From: Bacteroidota bacterium
GTDB taxonomy: Bacteria; Bacteroidota; Bacteroidia; 2-12-FULL-35-15
NCBI GenBank assembly: GCA_023251835.1
Contig: JAHEXZ010000016.1
Coordinates: 1-64,000, forward strand
Direction: 5' to 3'
DNA length: 64,000 nucleotides
The notes below the pieces were generated by a model. The model was given only the letters and a program-made list of their open reading frames with translations. It searched no databases and was not told the origin of the DNA. Below, one piece after another: positions 1 to 9,763 of this stretch. The position numbers were made by a program, and so were the translations under genes. Position 1 is the first letter of the stretch; each line of letters starts with the position of its first letter.

Positions 1-2
1 AA

Positions 3-1292
3 TCAGAAGCTTTATTTGAAAAAGCAAAAAAATATTTTCCGGGCGGAGTCAATTCTCCGGTACGTGCTTTCCGATCTGTTGGAGGAACTCCTTTATTTTT
101 TGAACGGGGAAAAGGCGCTCATATATGGGATGCGGATGGTAATGAATATATTGATTTTTGTGGATCCTGGGGGCCACTGATTCTTGGGCATGCCAATGAT
201 AAAGTTGTGAATGCCATAAAAAAAACAGTAGAGAACGGAAGCTCTTTTGGTGCGCCAACCCGATTGGAAAATGAGCTGGCAGAATTAATTCTGAAGAATA
301 ACAAATACATTGAAAAACTACGTTTTGTAAGCTCCGGGACAGAGGCTGTAATGAGTGCTATACGTTTAGCCCGTGGCTATACAAAACGAAACAAAATTCT
401 AAAATTTGAAGGTTGTTACCACGGCCATAGCGATTCACTCCTGGTAAAAGCCGGTTCCGGATTGGTTACTTTTGGCAATACTTCTTCGGCTGGCGTTCCG
501 GAAAGTTTTGTAAATGAAACTATTGTAGTTTCTTTAGATAATGAAAATGCTGTAAAACAAGCATTTGCCGATTTTAAAGACCAGATTGCCTGTGTTATCA
601 TTGAACCTATACCTGCTAATAATGGTTTACTGTTACAACGCAAAGAATATTTGCAATTTTTACGTGACATCTGTACTGAAAATAAAACACTATTACTTTT
701 TGATGAAGTAATTAGCGGTTTTAGGGTTGGATTTACAGGTGCTTCCGGTTATTATGATATTCAACCCGATATCATTACTTATGGTAAAATTATAGGTGGT
801 GGATTACCGGTAGGTATGTATGGAGCAAGCACAGAAATTATGAATCATATTTCGCCTGAAGGAAATGTATATCAGGCCGGTACCCTGAGTGGAAATCCGG
901 TTGCTATGGCTGCAGGTATTGCTCAATTGACAGCGTGTTTAAAACCAGGTTTTTATGATGATCTTGAAAAGAAAACCAATTCATTTGTAAACGCACTAAA
1001 CGAATATGCAATACATAACCATTACAGTTTCAGGGTATTTTCCATTGGTTCTATTTTTTGGTTTGCTTTTACTGATGCGGTATCTATTTCGTCTGCTGAA
1101 CAGATTGTACCTGAAAGTATGAATCATTTTAAAAAGCTTTATAAAGAACTGCTTGAAAGGGGAATTTACTTTGGGCCTTCCGGTTATGAAGTAGGATTTA
1201 TTTCAGAAGCACACACTCCTGAATTATTACATGGTGTTCAACGGGTAATTATGGAATGTTTGGATGGAGTTTTAAAAAAATGCGAAGCCTGA
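3..1292 (+). CDS. hemL: Glutamate-1-semialdehyde 2,1-aminomutase (5'-truncated by window edge)
   Basis: Frame open from nt 3 (SEALFEKAKKYFPGGVNSPVRAF...) continuous with ORF 207-1292. PLP aminotransferase motifs: SSGTEAVMSAIRLARG, FEGCYHGHSD, LLFDEVISGFRVG, TYGKIIGGGLPVGMYG. Confidence 0.95.
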   Translation, partial: SEALFEKAKKYFPGGVNSPVRAFRSVGGTPLFFERGKGAHIWDADGNEYIDFCGSWGPLILGHANDKVVNAIKKTVENGSSFGAPTRLENELAELILKNNKYIEKLRFVSSGTEAVMSAIRLARGYTKRNKILKFEGCYHGHSDSLLVKAGSGLVTFGNTSSAGVPESFVNETIVVSLDNENAVKQAFADFKDQIACVIIEPIPANNGLLLQRKEYLQFLRDICTENKTLLLFDEVISGFRVGFTGASGYYDIQPDIITYGKIIGGGLPVGMYGASTEIMNHISPEGNVYQAGTLSGNPVAMAAGIAQLTACLKPGFYDDLEKKTNSFVNALNEYAIHNHYSFRVFSIGSIFWFAFTDAVSISSAEQIVPESMNHFKKLYKELLERGIYFGPSGYEVGFISEAHTPELLHGVQRVIMECLDGVLKKCEA

Positions 1293-1546
1293 TTATCCTA
1301 TCGTGTGTTATTATAAAATAAGCCATATTGCATGAAATAACACAAAACTGGTAGATATTGTTCGACAAAATAAATATTAAATCTTTCCTTCCTCTCTTTG
1401 GTTATTAAAATTAAGCCCCCCTTTTTTTCTAAACTATCAGTCGATACAAAACAACCAAAAACAATACAGATAACCACCGGTATCGTTTGTAAATTATTAT
1501 ATTTGCAATCCCAAATTTTATATTAACATTTTTGGTGGGTTAGTAC

Positions 1547-2368
1547 GTGAAATATAAAGATACATCGGAATTAGAAATTACATTGCTGTTGGAAGCCGTT
1601 TATCGGAAATATGGGTACGACTTCAGACATTATTCCGAAGCACATATCAGGCGAAGGATTATGAACAGAATGGCTTTATCCGGGCTAAAAGATATTTCTC
1701 AGATGCAATCCATGATTCTAAAAGACGAAACATTTGCTTTTAAATTTTTACAGGATTTATCAATCACTGTAACTGAAATGTTTCGTGATTCCGGCTTTTT
1801 CAAATCGCTGAGAGAAAATGCAATCCCCCTCTTAAAAACATTTCCTTTTGTTAAAATATGGCTTGCCGGCTGCTCCACAGGAGAAGAAGTGTACTCTATG
1901 GCAATTATTTTAATGGAAGAAGGCCTGTATGAACGAACAACCATTTATGCTACCGATTTTAACCAACAGGCATTAAACAAGGCAAAAGAAGGAATTTTTT
2001 CAGATGAATTAATGAAAAAGTATAACGAAAATTATCAGTTAAGCGGGGGAAAAAAATCTTTCTCAAATTATTATACATCAAATTATAGTCATGCGGTTAT
2101 GACCCAATCGCTGAAAAAGAATATTGTATGGACAAATCATAACCTGGTTATTGATAACGTATTTACACAAGCACATTTGGTATTATGCCGAAATGTACTT
2201 ATTTATTTTAATAGGGATTTGCAAAACAAAGTACAGAAACTTTTTTTTGACAGTCTTATTAATGGAGGAGTCTTATGTTTGGGAACGAAAGAGTGCCTGC
2301 ACTTCACTAATTTTAATAATGCTTATACCGATATAGACAAAAAACATCGGGTATTTAAAAAGAAATAG
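1547..2368 (+). CDS. CheR-type protein-glutamate O-methyltransferase (GTG start)
   Basis: CheR motifs: HIRRRI, VTEMFRD, WLAGCSTGEEVYSMAI, ATDFNQQAL, LVLCRNVLIYF. Confidence 0.9.
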   Translation: MKYKDTSELEITLLLEAVYRKYGYDFRHYSEAHIRRRIMNRMALSGLKDISQMQSMILKDETFAFKFLQDLSITVTEMFRDSGFFKSLRENAIPLLKTFPFVKIWLAGCSTGEEVYSMAIILMEEGLYERTTIYATDFNQQALNKAKEGIFSDELMKKYNENYQLSGGKKSFSNYYTSNYSHAVMTQSLKKNIVWTNHNLVIDNVFTQAHLVLCRNVLIYFNRDLQNKVQKLFFDSLINGGVLCLGTKECLHFTNFNNAYTDIDKKHRVFKKK

Positions 2369-2410
2369 TACCAGTGAATACTAAAAATTTAACAAACAAA
2401 ATAAATTTTT

Positions 2411-5400
2411 ATGAATATGACTATTAGAAAAAAATTGGTAGGTGCCAGTATTATAGTTTTTATATTGCTTATTCTCTGGTCATTTTTCACGATTGATAAA
2501 TTCTCTGAATCCAATCATCGGCTACAGAATATTGTGGATGTTTCCTCTAAAAAAATTAATCTGTCAAATGAAATAATGATTGCTTTGCTGGATGTTACAC
2601 GGCACGAGAAAAATATTATCCTTGAAAAAGATGTTGTTCGAAAAGATTATTACAAAGATCGTATCTATCAGGCGTGGGCAACCATTGATAAAAAGTCTAT
2701 CGCGTTGCAGGAATTGCTTGAAGAAGACGGAAAACTTATTCTTGCCGAATTTAAAAAAACATGGATGGGTTATAAAAATGACCTGAATGAAATTATTCGA
2801 TTAGCTATGAAAAATGAGACGGAAAAGGCGTTCAGAATTTCCATAGATAAGGGGTTAAAAGTGCGGGATGAATCTATTATACTGTTAAGCAGGCTTATTG
2901 AAAAGAATGAAAGTAGTTTGCAAAACGATAAAACAGCCAGTGAAACTGCTTATCGTACAACTTTTAATAATATTATCTTTCTCATAATTACAAGCATTTT
3001 GATTGTAGCGCTCCTTGCATATTTCATTATCCAGGGCATTAACAAACGTATTTACAGTATAACAGTGGAAGCCCAAAAAATTGCCAATCGCGAGCTTACA
3101 AATCAAATGGCGAAAGACACTACTGTGAATGACGAATTAAAACTTATATTCGACTCCCTTGTAAATATCAAAGAAAGTTTTAATGAAGTAACGCAGAACG
3201 CCAACAAAGTGGCTGCCGGAAATTATACAAACTGCATTGTTCCCCGGTCAGACAAAGACACGCTGGGGCACTCCTTAAGAAAAATGACTTTTTCATTGCA
3301 GGAAACAACTGCTGCAAATGAAAAACACAAATGGCTTACTACCGGCCAAACCCAACTGAATGACAAACTAATTGAAGTGCAAAACATTGAAGAGCTAACT
3401 TCCGGCATCATTAATTTTTTATGTTCATACCTGAAGGCTGATATTGGTGCGATTTATCTTCTTAATGATAAAACCAATGCATTATCACTCAGCGGAAAAT
3501 ATGCGTTTATTGCCCCGGAAGATACCAAACACAATTTTATATTTGGTGAAGGACTAATTGGCCAGGCCGCAAAAGAGCAAAAACAAATAATGTTAAGCGG
3601 TATATCAGAAAACCAATTACGTATTACTTCATCCCTTATTGATGCCAAACCCAAACATTTACTAATCACTCCTTTTGTATTTGAAGGAAAAACAACGGGA
3701 GTTATAGAGCTTGGCAAACTCAATAATTTTAGCGAATTAGAAATCGAATTTATTAATAACTCTATGGAAAGTATAGCAATAATGGCTAATTCTGCTATTG
3801 CGCGAAAACAAATACAGGATCTGCTTGAAGAAACCCAACTACAGAGCGAAGAGCTACAAAGCCAGCAGGAAGAACTGAAACAAATGAATGAAGATTTGGA
3901 AGATCATATTCATATACAGAAAGAAAATGAACAAAAACTCCGTTCCGTCATTGAAACAGCATACAATGCTATTATCACACTCGACAAAAATCTAACTATT
4001 GTAGAGTGGAACCCAAGTTCTGAAAAAATGTTTGGCTATACACATGAAGAAATATATGGAAAACCCCTGTCAATCCTTTTTTCAGAGAAGCACCTTCCCT
4101 TATATGAAAAACAGGCAGAGTGCCTTATTTTATTAAAAACAACTAACAAAGAAATGATAGAATCAGAGGGGTTAAGAAAAGATGGAAGTGATTTCCCAAT
4201 AGAATTTTCCATTTCTTCATGGACAGTTGAAAAAAACACTTTTTTTACTGCTTTTATACGTGATATTTCTGAACGTAAAGCATTGGAATCTGAAACCAAA
4301 GCCCGACAGATACTTCAAATTGCCCACCAGGAACTTATGGAGGCAAAAGAACTTGCCGAAAATTCAAGAAAATTAAAAGAACAATTCCTGGCAAATATGA
4401 GCCATGAAATCAGAACACCACTGAATGCCATTATCGGGATGATGGAAATACTTGAAGACAGCAAACTTAACGAAGAACAAAAGGAATGTGCTGATGTAAT
4501 TAAAATCTCTGCCAACAATCTTCTTTCCGTTATTAATGATGTTCTCGATTTTTCAAAAATAGAATCCGGAAAAATAACATTTGAAAAACAACCCTTTGTC
4601 TTAGAAAAATTAATAGAAGGAATAATACAAACATTACACTTTACGGTTAACAAAAAAAGCATTTCATTAAACTACTCTATTTCAGAACTTGTTCCTCCCG
4701 TTATTCTTGGAGACATTGTCAGATTAAGACAAATATTATTAAACCTCGGAAGCAATGCTATTAAATTCACGGAACAGGGAAGCGTTGGAATTGATGTGCA
4801 ACTAAAAGAACAGATCGATGATAACTATACGCTTCTTTTCACCGTAACCGACACTGGTATTGGAATTTCTGAAGACAAACTTGCTACTATCTTTGAAAGT
4901 TTTGTACAGGCTAGCGGAGATACAACACGTAAATATGGCGGCACTGGCCTTGGTTTAGCTATTACCAAACAACTGATTGAAATTCAGGGGGGGGTTATTT
5001 CCGTTAAAAGCAGCCCAAACAGAGGCTCCCAATTCTCATTCACCCTTCACTTCCAAAAAGGCGAAGACCTCTTGTTAGGAACAAATGAAAACGAAGAGAT
5101 AATTTCTTATACAGAAATACAAGGAATAAGAATTTTACTTGTCGAAGACAATTATATGAATCAAATTCTGGCAAAGAAAATACTGAACAAATGGAATCTG
5201 GAATACCATGTTACTAATAACGGAAAAGAAGCTATTGAAAAATTATCCGAGAACGATTATGATATTATCCTGATGGATATGCACATGCCGGAAATGGATG
5301 GCTATGAGGCAACAAAATATATAAGAAACAATATGCCCTTTCCAAAATCAAATACTCCCATAATTGCTATAACCGCAAATGCCGTTGCCGGTGAAGAAAA

Positions 5401-5881
5401 CAAGTGCCTGGCTGCAGGAATGAACGACTATATATCAAAACCCTTCAACAAAAAAAAGTTGTATCATAAAATATTACAATTAATGAAATTAAAACCGGCT
5501 GAAACAAATAGTAATGAAACCTGTTTAAAACATGAAAAACATACCGATCTTACTTTTTTAAAAGAACTTGCAGAAGGGAGTAATGAATTTATGATTGGTA
5601 TGATTAATTCATTTGTTACAACTACACCAAAAGCATTAAATGACATGGAAAATGCTTTTGCAGAAAAAAAATGGATTGAATTAAAAATAATTGCCCACAC
5701 AATGAAGTCAACTGTTGATTTTATGGGGATCCATAGTATTAAGGAAACAATAAGAACCATTGAAAAATATGCCGAAACCGAAACAAATACTGGCTCCTTG
5801 CCGGAACTCATCTCAACAATAAAATCCGCCTGTATCAATGCGATAGAGGAATTGAAAATTGAAGTTGAAAATTTATCTTAA
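2411..5881 (+). CDS. Hybrid histidine kinase: TM/MCP-like sensor, HAMP, GAF, coiled coil, PAS, HisKA, HATPase, REC, HPt
   Basis: Two TM segments, GAF-like and PAS regions, FLANMSHEIRTPLNAIIGMM (H-box), NAIKFT (N-box), DTGIGI and GTGLGLAI (G-boxes), REC (LMDMHMPEMDG), C-terminal HPt (AHTMKSTVDFMG). Confidence 0.92.
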   Translation: MNMTIRKKLVGASIIVFILLILWSFFTIDKFSESNHRLQNIVDVSSKKINLSNEIMIALLDVTRHEKNIILEKDVVRKDYYKDRIYQAWATIDKKSIALQELLEEDGKLILAEFKKTWMGYKNDLNEIIRLAMKNETEKAFRISIDKGLKVRDESIILLSRLIEKNESSLQNDKTASETAYRTTFNNIIFLIITSILIVALLAYFIIQGINKRIYSITVEAQKIANRELTNQMAKDTTVNDELKLIFDSLVNIKESFNEVTQNANKVAAGNYTNCIVPRSDKDTLGHSLRKMTFSLQETTAANEKHKWLTTGQTQLNDKLIEVQNIEELTSGIINFLCSYLKADIGAIYLLNDKTNALSLSGKYAFIAPEDTKHNFIFGEGLIGQAAKEQKQIMLSGISENQLRITSSLIDAKPKHLLITPFVFEGKTTGVIELGKLNNFSELEIEFINNSMESIAIMANSAIARKQIQDLLEETQLQSEELQSQQEELKQMNEDLEDHIHIQKENEQKLRSVIETAYNAIITLDKNLTIVEWNPSSEKMFGYTHEEIYGKPLSILFSEKHLPLYEKQAECLILLKTTNKEMIESEGLRKDGSDFPIEFSISSWTVEKNTFFTAFIRDISERKALESETKARQILQIAHQELMEAKELAENSRKLKEQFLANMSHEIRTPLNAIIGMMEILEDSKLNEEQKECADVIKISANNLLSVINDVLDFSKIESGKITFEKQPFVLEKLIEGIIQTLHFTVNKKSISLNYSISELVPPVILGDIVRLRQILLNLGSNAIKFTEQGSVGIDVQLKEQIDDNYTLLFTVTDTGIGISEDKLATIFESFVQASGDTTRKYGGTGLGLAITKQLIEIQGGVISVKSSPNRGSQFSFTLHFQKGEDLLLGTNENEEIISYTEIQGIRILLVEDNYMNQILAKKILNKWNLEYHVTNNGKEAIEKLSENDYDIILMDMHMPEMDGYEATKYIRNNMPFPKSNTPIIAITANAVAGEENKCLAAGMNDYISKPFNKKKLYHKILQLMKLKPAETNSNETCLKHEKHTDLTFLKELAEGSNEFMIGMINSFVTTTPKALNDMENAFAEKKWIELKIIAHTMKSTVDFMGIHSIKETIRTIEKYAETETNTGSLPELISTIKSACINAIEELKIEVENLS

Positions 5882-5892
5882 TTCTTTACGCT

Positions 5893-6582
5893 ATGAACTG
5901 TATTATTATAGATGACCATGAACTGTCAATAAAATCGTTGGAACATTTTATTGAAAAAACCCCATTTTTAAATTTGACCTGTTCCTTTTCAAATCCTGTA
6001 GATGCTCTGTCCGTTGTATCAGAAAACAAAGGAGACCTTATATTTCTTGACATCGAAATGCCCGAAATGAATGGAATTGAATTTATTAATGCTGTTAAAA
6101 AAAATTTACCGCAGGTTATTTTAACTACATACCATGAGAAATTTGCATTGACTGCATTTGAACATAATGTTACAGATTATCTGATGAAGCCCATTACCTA
6201 CCAACGATTCTTTCAGGCTGTATCAAAAGCAAAAGATATTTTTGACAAACAGGCGGTTCATCACATTAGCAATGATACCGTTTTCGTGAAAAAAGGCTCC
6301 TCTATTGTAAAGCTGAAAAAATCAGAGATTATCTATGTAGAAGCTCTGGTAGATTATGTTGTACTCTATACAGATAAAGAAAAATTTATTGTACACTCTT
6401 CAATGACAGCTATGGAAGGTAAGCTGTCCGCGCAGGATTACATGCGGGTTCACCGCTCATATATTATCCGTATTGATAAAATTGACAGCATTGAAGACAA
6501 TGCCATTTCTTACAAAGAAAAACTCATCCCCATTGGCAAAACGTATCGCGAAGAAGTTTTAAAACGCCTGAATATGTTATAA
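5893..6582 (+). CDS. LytTR-family response regulator (REC-LytTR)
   Basis: REC (MNCIIIDDHELS, LIFLDIEMPEMNG) followed by LytTR domain (VFVKKGSSIVKLKKSEIIYVEALVDYVVLYT...MRVHRSYIIRIDKID). Confidence 0.93.
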   Translation: MNCIIIDDHELSIKSLEHFIEKTPFLNLTCSFSNPVDALSVVSENKGDLIFLDIEMPEMNGIEFINAVKKNLPQVILTTYHEKFALTAFEHNVTDYLMKPITYQRFFQAVSKAKDIFDKQAVHHISNDTVFVKKGSSIVKLKKSEIIYVEALVDYVVLYTDKEKFIVHSSMTAMEGKLSAQDYMRVHRSYIIRIDKIDSIEDNAISYKEKLIPIGKTYREEVLKRLNML

Positions 6583-6638
6583 AATCACATACCGGAATAG
6601 CCGTTTTCCTCATCCGTAACACATATTAATTATATCCC

Positions 6639-6708
6639 GGTGCACTGCACCTAACAAATAAATATCTGCAGGTTATAGAAACATCTGTTTTTTAAGGTGC
6701 GGAGCACC
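6639..6708. repeat. Two short hairpins (GGTGC-act-GCACC and GGTGC-gga-GCACC) in degenerate tandem arrangement
   Basis: ggtgcactgcacc at 6639-6651 and ggtgcggagcacc at 6696-6708 (57-bp period), each followed by a GCAGGTT tract. Confidence 0.6.
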
Positions 6709-6777
6709 GGAACCAGCAGGTTTTATTTTATAGCATTTAATCCATAATTCACAATAAGTTTCCAGATGTCCCATCTT

Positions 6778-6812
6778 CATTCACAGAAAAATTAACAACA
6801 TTCACAGAAAAA
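6778..6812 (+). promoter_or_regulatory. Putative LytTR-type operator, site 1
   Basis: CATTCACAGAAAAA at 6778-6791 and again at 6799-6812; identical 14-mers with 21-bp period; 74 nt upstream of ATG 6886. Confidence 0.6.
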
Positions 6813-6885
6813 AAAATTTATTACTAAACTACTAACGTTAAATCAGGCAGAAACAAAGTTCTTTATAAATAAAAACTTTAAAGCC

Positions 6886-7290
6886 ATGAAAACGTTAGCC
6901 ACCATAACAGTAATAAGCAGCTTATTACTGTTTTCCATTTCAAACACATTTGCACAAAATTTTCAATATGCGAAAAAAAAATATGCATTAGTTAAAGGAA
7001 ACAACCATAGAATAAAACATCAGGTTTCCACTGTTCATTTATCAAAAGATTCACTGCATACGTTCACCGACTCCGAACTAATTAAATTGGCAAATTATAT
7101 TAAAACGCTGGAAAAAGGAAACCAGATTATTCGGAAAACAGATACTGAAAACAGCATTGCTAAAAATGATGTAAGGAGTAATGTAGAAAAAAATTATTTT
7201 ACAGATAGTGAAATTATAAAGCTGGTGTATTATATACAATATCTTGAAACTTCAGATTTTACAGGTTCGATTACCGGAATCAAAGAATAA
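6886..7290 (+). CDS. Small secreted protein (134 aa) with internal duplicated motif
   Basis: Signal peptide MKTLATITVISSLLLFSISNTFAQ; duplicated FTDSELIKLANYIKTLE / FTDSEIIKLVYYIQYLE; preceded by operator-like repeat. Confidence 0.7.
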   Translation: MKTLATITVISSLLLFSISNTFAQNFQYAKKKYALVKGNNHRIKHQVSTVHLSKDSLHTFTDSELIKLANYIKTLEKGNQIIRKTDTENSIAKNDVRSNVEKNYFTDSEIIKLVYYIQYLETSDFTGSITGIKE

Positions 7291-7294
7291 TTAC

Positions 7295-7328
7295 CATTCA
7301 CAGAAAATCGGAAAACGTTTACAGAAAA
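7295..7328 (+). promoter_or_regulatory. Putative LytTR-type operator, site 2
   Basis: CATTCACAGAAAA (7295-7307) and CGTTTACAGAAAA (7316-7328), 21-bp period; 99 nt upstream of ATG 7427. Confidence 0.55.
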
Positions 7329-7426
7329 TTGGCACAAAACATAATTATTATCTATAAATTCACAAAAGCAAATATGGCTTACAAAAAAAATTCTACTATG
7401 AAATGGTTAAACAATATAAATAAAAC

Positions 7427-9517
7427 ATGGATACATCACCTATACATGATGATAAACGACTTGGTGAAGTAGCAGATCTTATTCTTCAGTTCAGCATTGG
7501 AAATTTTAATGCCCGTGTAGAATTAACAGATACAGACGATCATCTGAATATTATAATGGCCGGCCTCAATATGCTTGGTGACGAGTTGATGGGATACAGG
7601 CAAAAAATAAAGCGGGACGAAAGACGCTTTCGTGCAATGATTGAACATAGTAAAGATGCTATTGTTATTATTTCTGAAAATGGTGAAATTTTATACTTAA
7701 GTCCAAACAATGAAACCATTTTAGGATATACCGACCAGGAAATCATAAAAAATACTATTTATAAGGATAAAGAACGGTTTAAAAAAATTTTCGAACACTA
7801 TATCGGAACTCACGGAAAAATGATTCGTACCCAATGGAAAAGACGTCATAAAAACGGACATTGGATCTGGCTTGAAGTTGTTGCTTCCAACTTAATGCAT
7901 GAGCCTGCAATTAACGGAATTATCATAAATTACAGAGATATTACCAAAAGTAAAAAAGCCTTATTGCAAAAGGAATTTGACGACAACAACCTGAAATCCT
8001 TAATAAACAACACAGAAGACTTAATGTGGAGTGTGGATAGAAATTTCAAATTAATTACTTCCAATAAAGCATTTGATGAAATACTCAGACTTTTAACCGG
8101 TATCACTATTAAAAAAGGACAAAATGCACTTATTGGTGCATCTAGTGAAGAACAATTAAAACGCTGGACTACTTTTTATGAACGGGCACTCTCCGGAGCA
8201 ATTTTTACCGAAACCGAGCACTCATCCTCTCCTGTTGAACAATGGTCAGAAATTTCGTTTTACCCCATACTCCAGCAAAATATTATTGTTGGAGTTGCCT
8301 GCTATTCACGAAACATTACAGAACTAAAAAGAGCCCAAATACTGAAAACGATTAACCGCGAACTTACAATAGCAAAAGAACTTGCGGAAAATTCAAAAAA
8401 AGCAAAAGAACAATTTCTGGCCAACATGAGCCATGAAATACGAACTCCCATGAATGCAATTATGGGAATGGTAGAAATATTAGGAGAAAACAACCTTAAC
8501 CCTGAACAAAAAGAATGTGTAGATGCAATTAAATTATCGTCCGACAACCTTCTCTCCATTATCAATGATATATTAGATTTTTCCAAAATAGAATCAGGAA
8601 AGATTACATTTGAAAAACGTCCTTTTGTGCTTGGAAAACTAATAGAAGAAATTATACAAACACTTCAATTTACAGCAAACCCAAAAAGTATTTCACTCAC
8701 TTATTCTATCGCAGAAAATATTCCTTCCTTTATTATCGGAGACGATGCAAAACTAAGACAGATTTTATTAAACCTTTGTGGCAACTCTATTAAATTTACT
8801 GAAAAGGGATATGTCAGCATTGACATCCAACTAAAAGAACAACAAAATGATGATTATATTCTTCTTTTTAAAGTAACAGACACCGGCATCGGTATCCCGG
8901 AAGATAAATTACAAACTATTTTTGAAAGTTTTGCACAGGCAAGTGGAGATACTACACGTAAATATGGTGGTACAGGGCTTGGACTCACCATCACAAAGCA
9001 ACTGGTAGAGCTTCAGGGCGGCTCCGTTTTTGTTAAAAGCAAAGAAAACGAAGGATCCCAATTTTCATTTACACTTACTTTTGAAAAGGAAAATGAATTA
9101 CCAAAAAGAAATGAAAACGAAGAAACATATGTATATACCAGGTTAGAAGGGAAAAAAGTGCTACTTGTAGAAGATAACTCCATGAATCAACTGCTTGCAA
9201 AAAAAATACTTAACAGTTGGAATTTGAAATACGATGTTGCCGCCAATGGAAAAATTGCTATTGAAAAATTAGCTAATGAAGATTATGACATTATACTCAT
9301 GGATATGCACATGCCTGAAATGGATGGATATGAGGCAACAAAATATATAAGAACTGAAATGCCACCCCCAAAATCACTTATACCGATTATAGCTGTTACA
9401 GCAAACGCTATTCTTGGTGAAGAAGAAAAATGCCGGGCTGCCGGAATGAATGATTATATTTCAAAACCCCTTGACAAAAGAAAACTCTATCAAAAAATGA
9501 TTAGATTGCTACGCTAA
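7427..9517 (+). CDS. Cytoplasmic hybrid histidine kinase: PAS-PAS-HisKA-HATPase-REC
   Basis: PAS/PAC sequence, FLANMSHEIRTPMNAIMGMV, GTGLGLTI, REC MDMHMPEMDG; strongly similar to the core of the kinase at 2411-5881; no TM, no HPt. Confidence 0.92.
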   Translation: MDTSPIHDDKRLGEVADLILQFSIGNFNARVELTDTDDHLNIIMAGLNMLGDELMGYRQKIKRDERRFRAMIEHSKDAIVIISENGEILYLSPNNETILGYTDQEIIKNTIYKDKERFKKIFEHYIGTHGKMIRTQWKRRHKNGHWIWLEVVASNLMHEPAINGIIINYRDITKSKKALLQKEFDDNNLKSLINNTEDLMWSVDRNFKLITSNKAFDEILRLLTGITIKKGQNALIGASSEEQLKRWTTFYERALSGAIFTETEHSSSPVEQWSEISFYPILQQNIIVGVACYSRNITELKRAQILKTINRELTIAKELAENSKKAKEQFLANMSHEIRTPMNAIMGMVEILGENNLNPEQKECVDAIKLSSDNLLSIINDILDFSKIESGKITFEKRPFVLGKLIEEIIQTLQFTANPKSISLTYSIAENIPSFIIGDDAKLRQILLNLCGNSIKFTEKGYVSIDIQLKEQQNDDYILLFKVTDTGIGIPEDKLQTIFESFAQASGDTTRKYGGTGLGLTITKQLVELQGGSVFVKSKENEGSQFSFTLTFEKENELPKRNENEETYVYTRLEGKKVLLVEDNSMNQLLAKKILNSWNLKYDVAANGKIAIEKLANEDYDIILMDMHMPEMDGYEATKYIRTEMPPPKSLIPIIAVTANAILGEEEKCRAAGMNDYISKPLDKRKLYQKMIRLLR

Positions 9518-9646
9518 AATTCTTAAAAATATAAAAATGGGGACGGAAATAATAAATTCAGAGGCTAAAAATATAGCCACCTATTGACTCTAAAGGAAAC
9601 GCCTTGCCTGAGCATAAAAATCGAAATCAACTCCCCCTTCCAGATT

Positions 9647-9680
9647 CCTTCACAGAAAATTTACTGCCGTTCGCAGAAAA
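9647..9680 (+). promoter_or_regulatory. Putative LytTR-type operator, site 3
   Basis: CCTTCACAGAAAA (9647-9659) and CGTTCGCAGAAAA (9668-9680), 21-bp period; 84 nt upstream of ATG 9764. Confidence 0.6.
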
Positions 9681-9763
9681 AAACGTTTTCAGGATAAATA
9701 CATCCGTTAAATTAGCCAAAGAGAAAAGGATAATAATAAAACGAACATTAAAACCCCTTTGCC

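Noticed and set aside
4315-5838. Antisense ORFs within the hybrid kinase (4315-4662, 5464-5838)
   Set aside because: Shadow ORFs opposite conserved kinase sequence; the equivalent antisense ORF recurs in the paralog (8302-8586) because of shared sequence.
7370-7400. Possible fifth LytTR-like repeat pair (attcacaaaag...cttacaaaaa)
   Set aside because: Spacing is about 19 bp rather than 21 and the core GTTCRCAG is lost; treated as chance AT-rich similarity.
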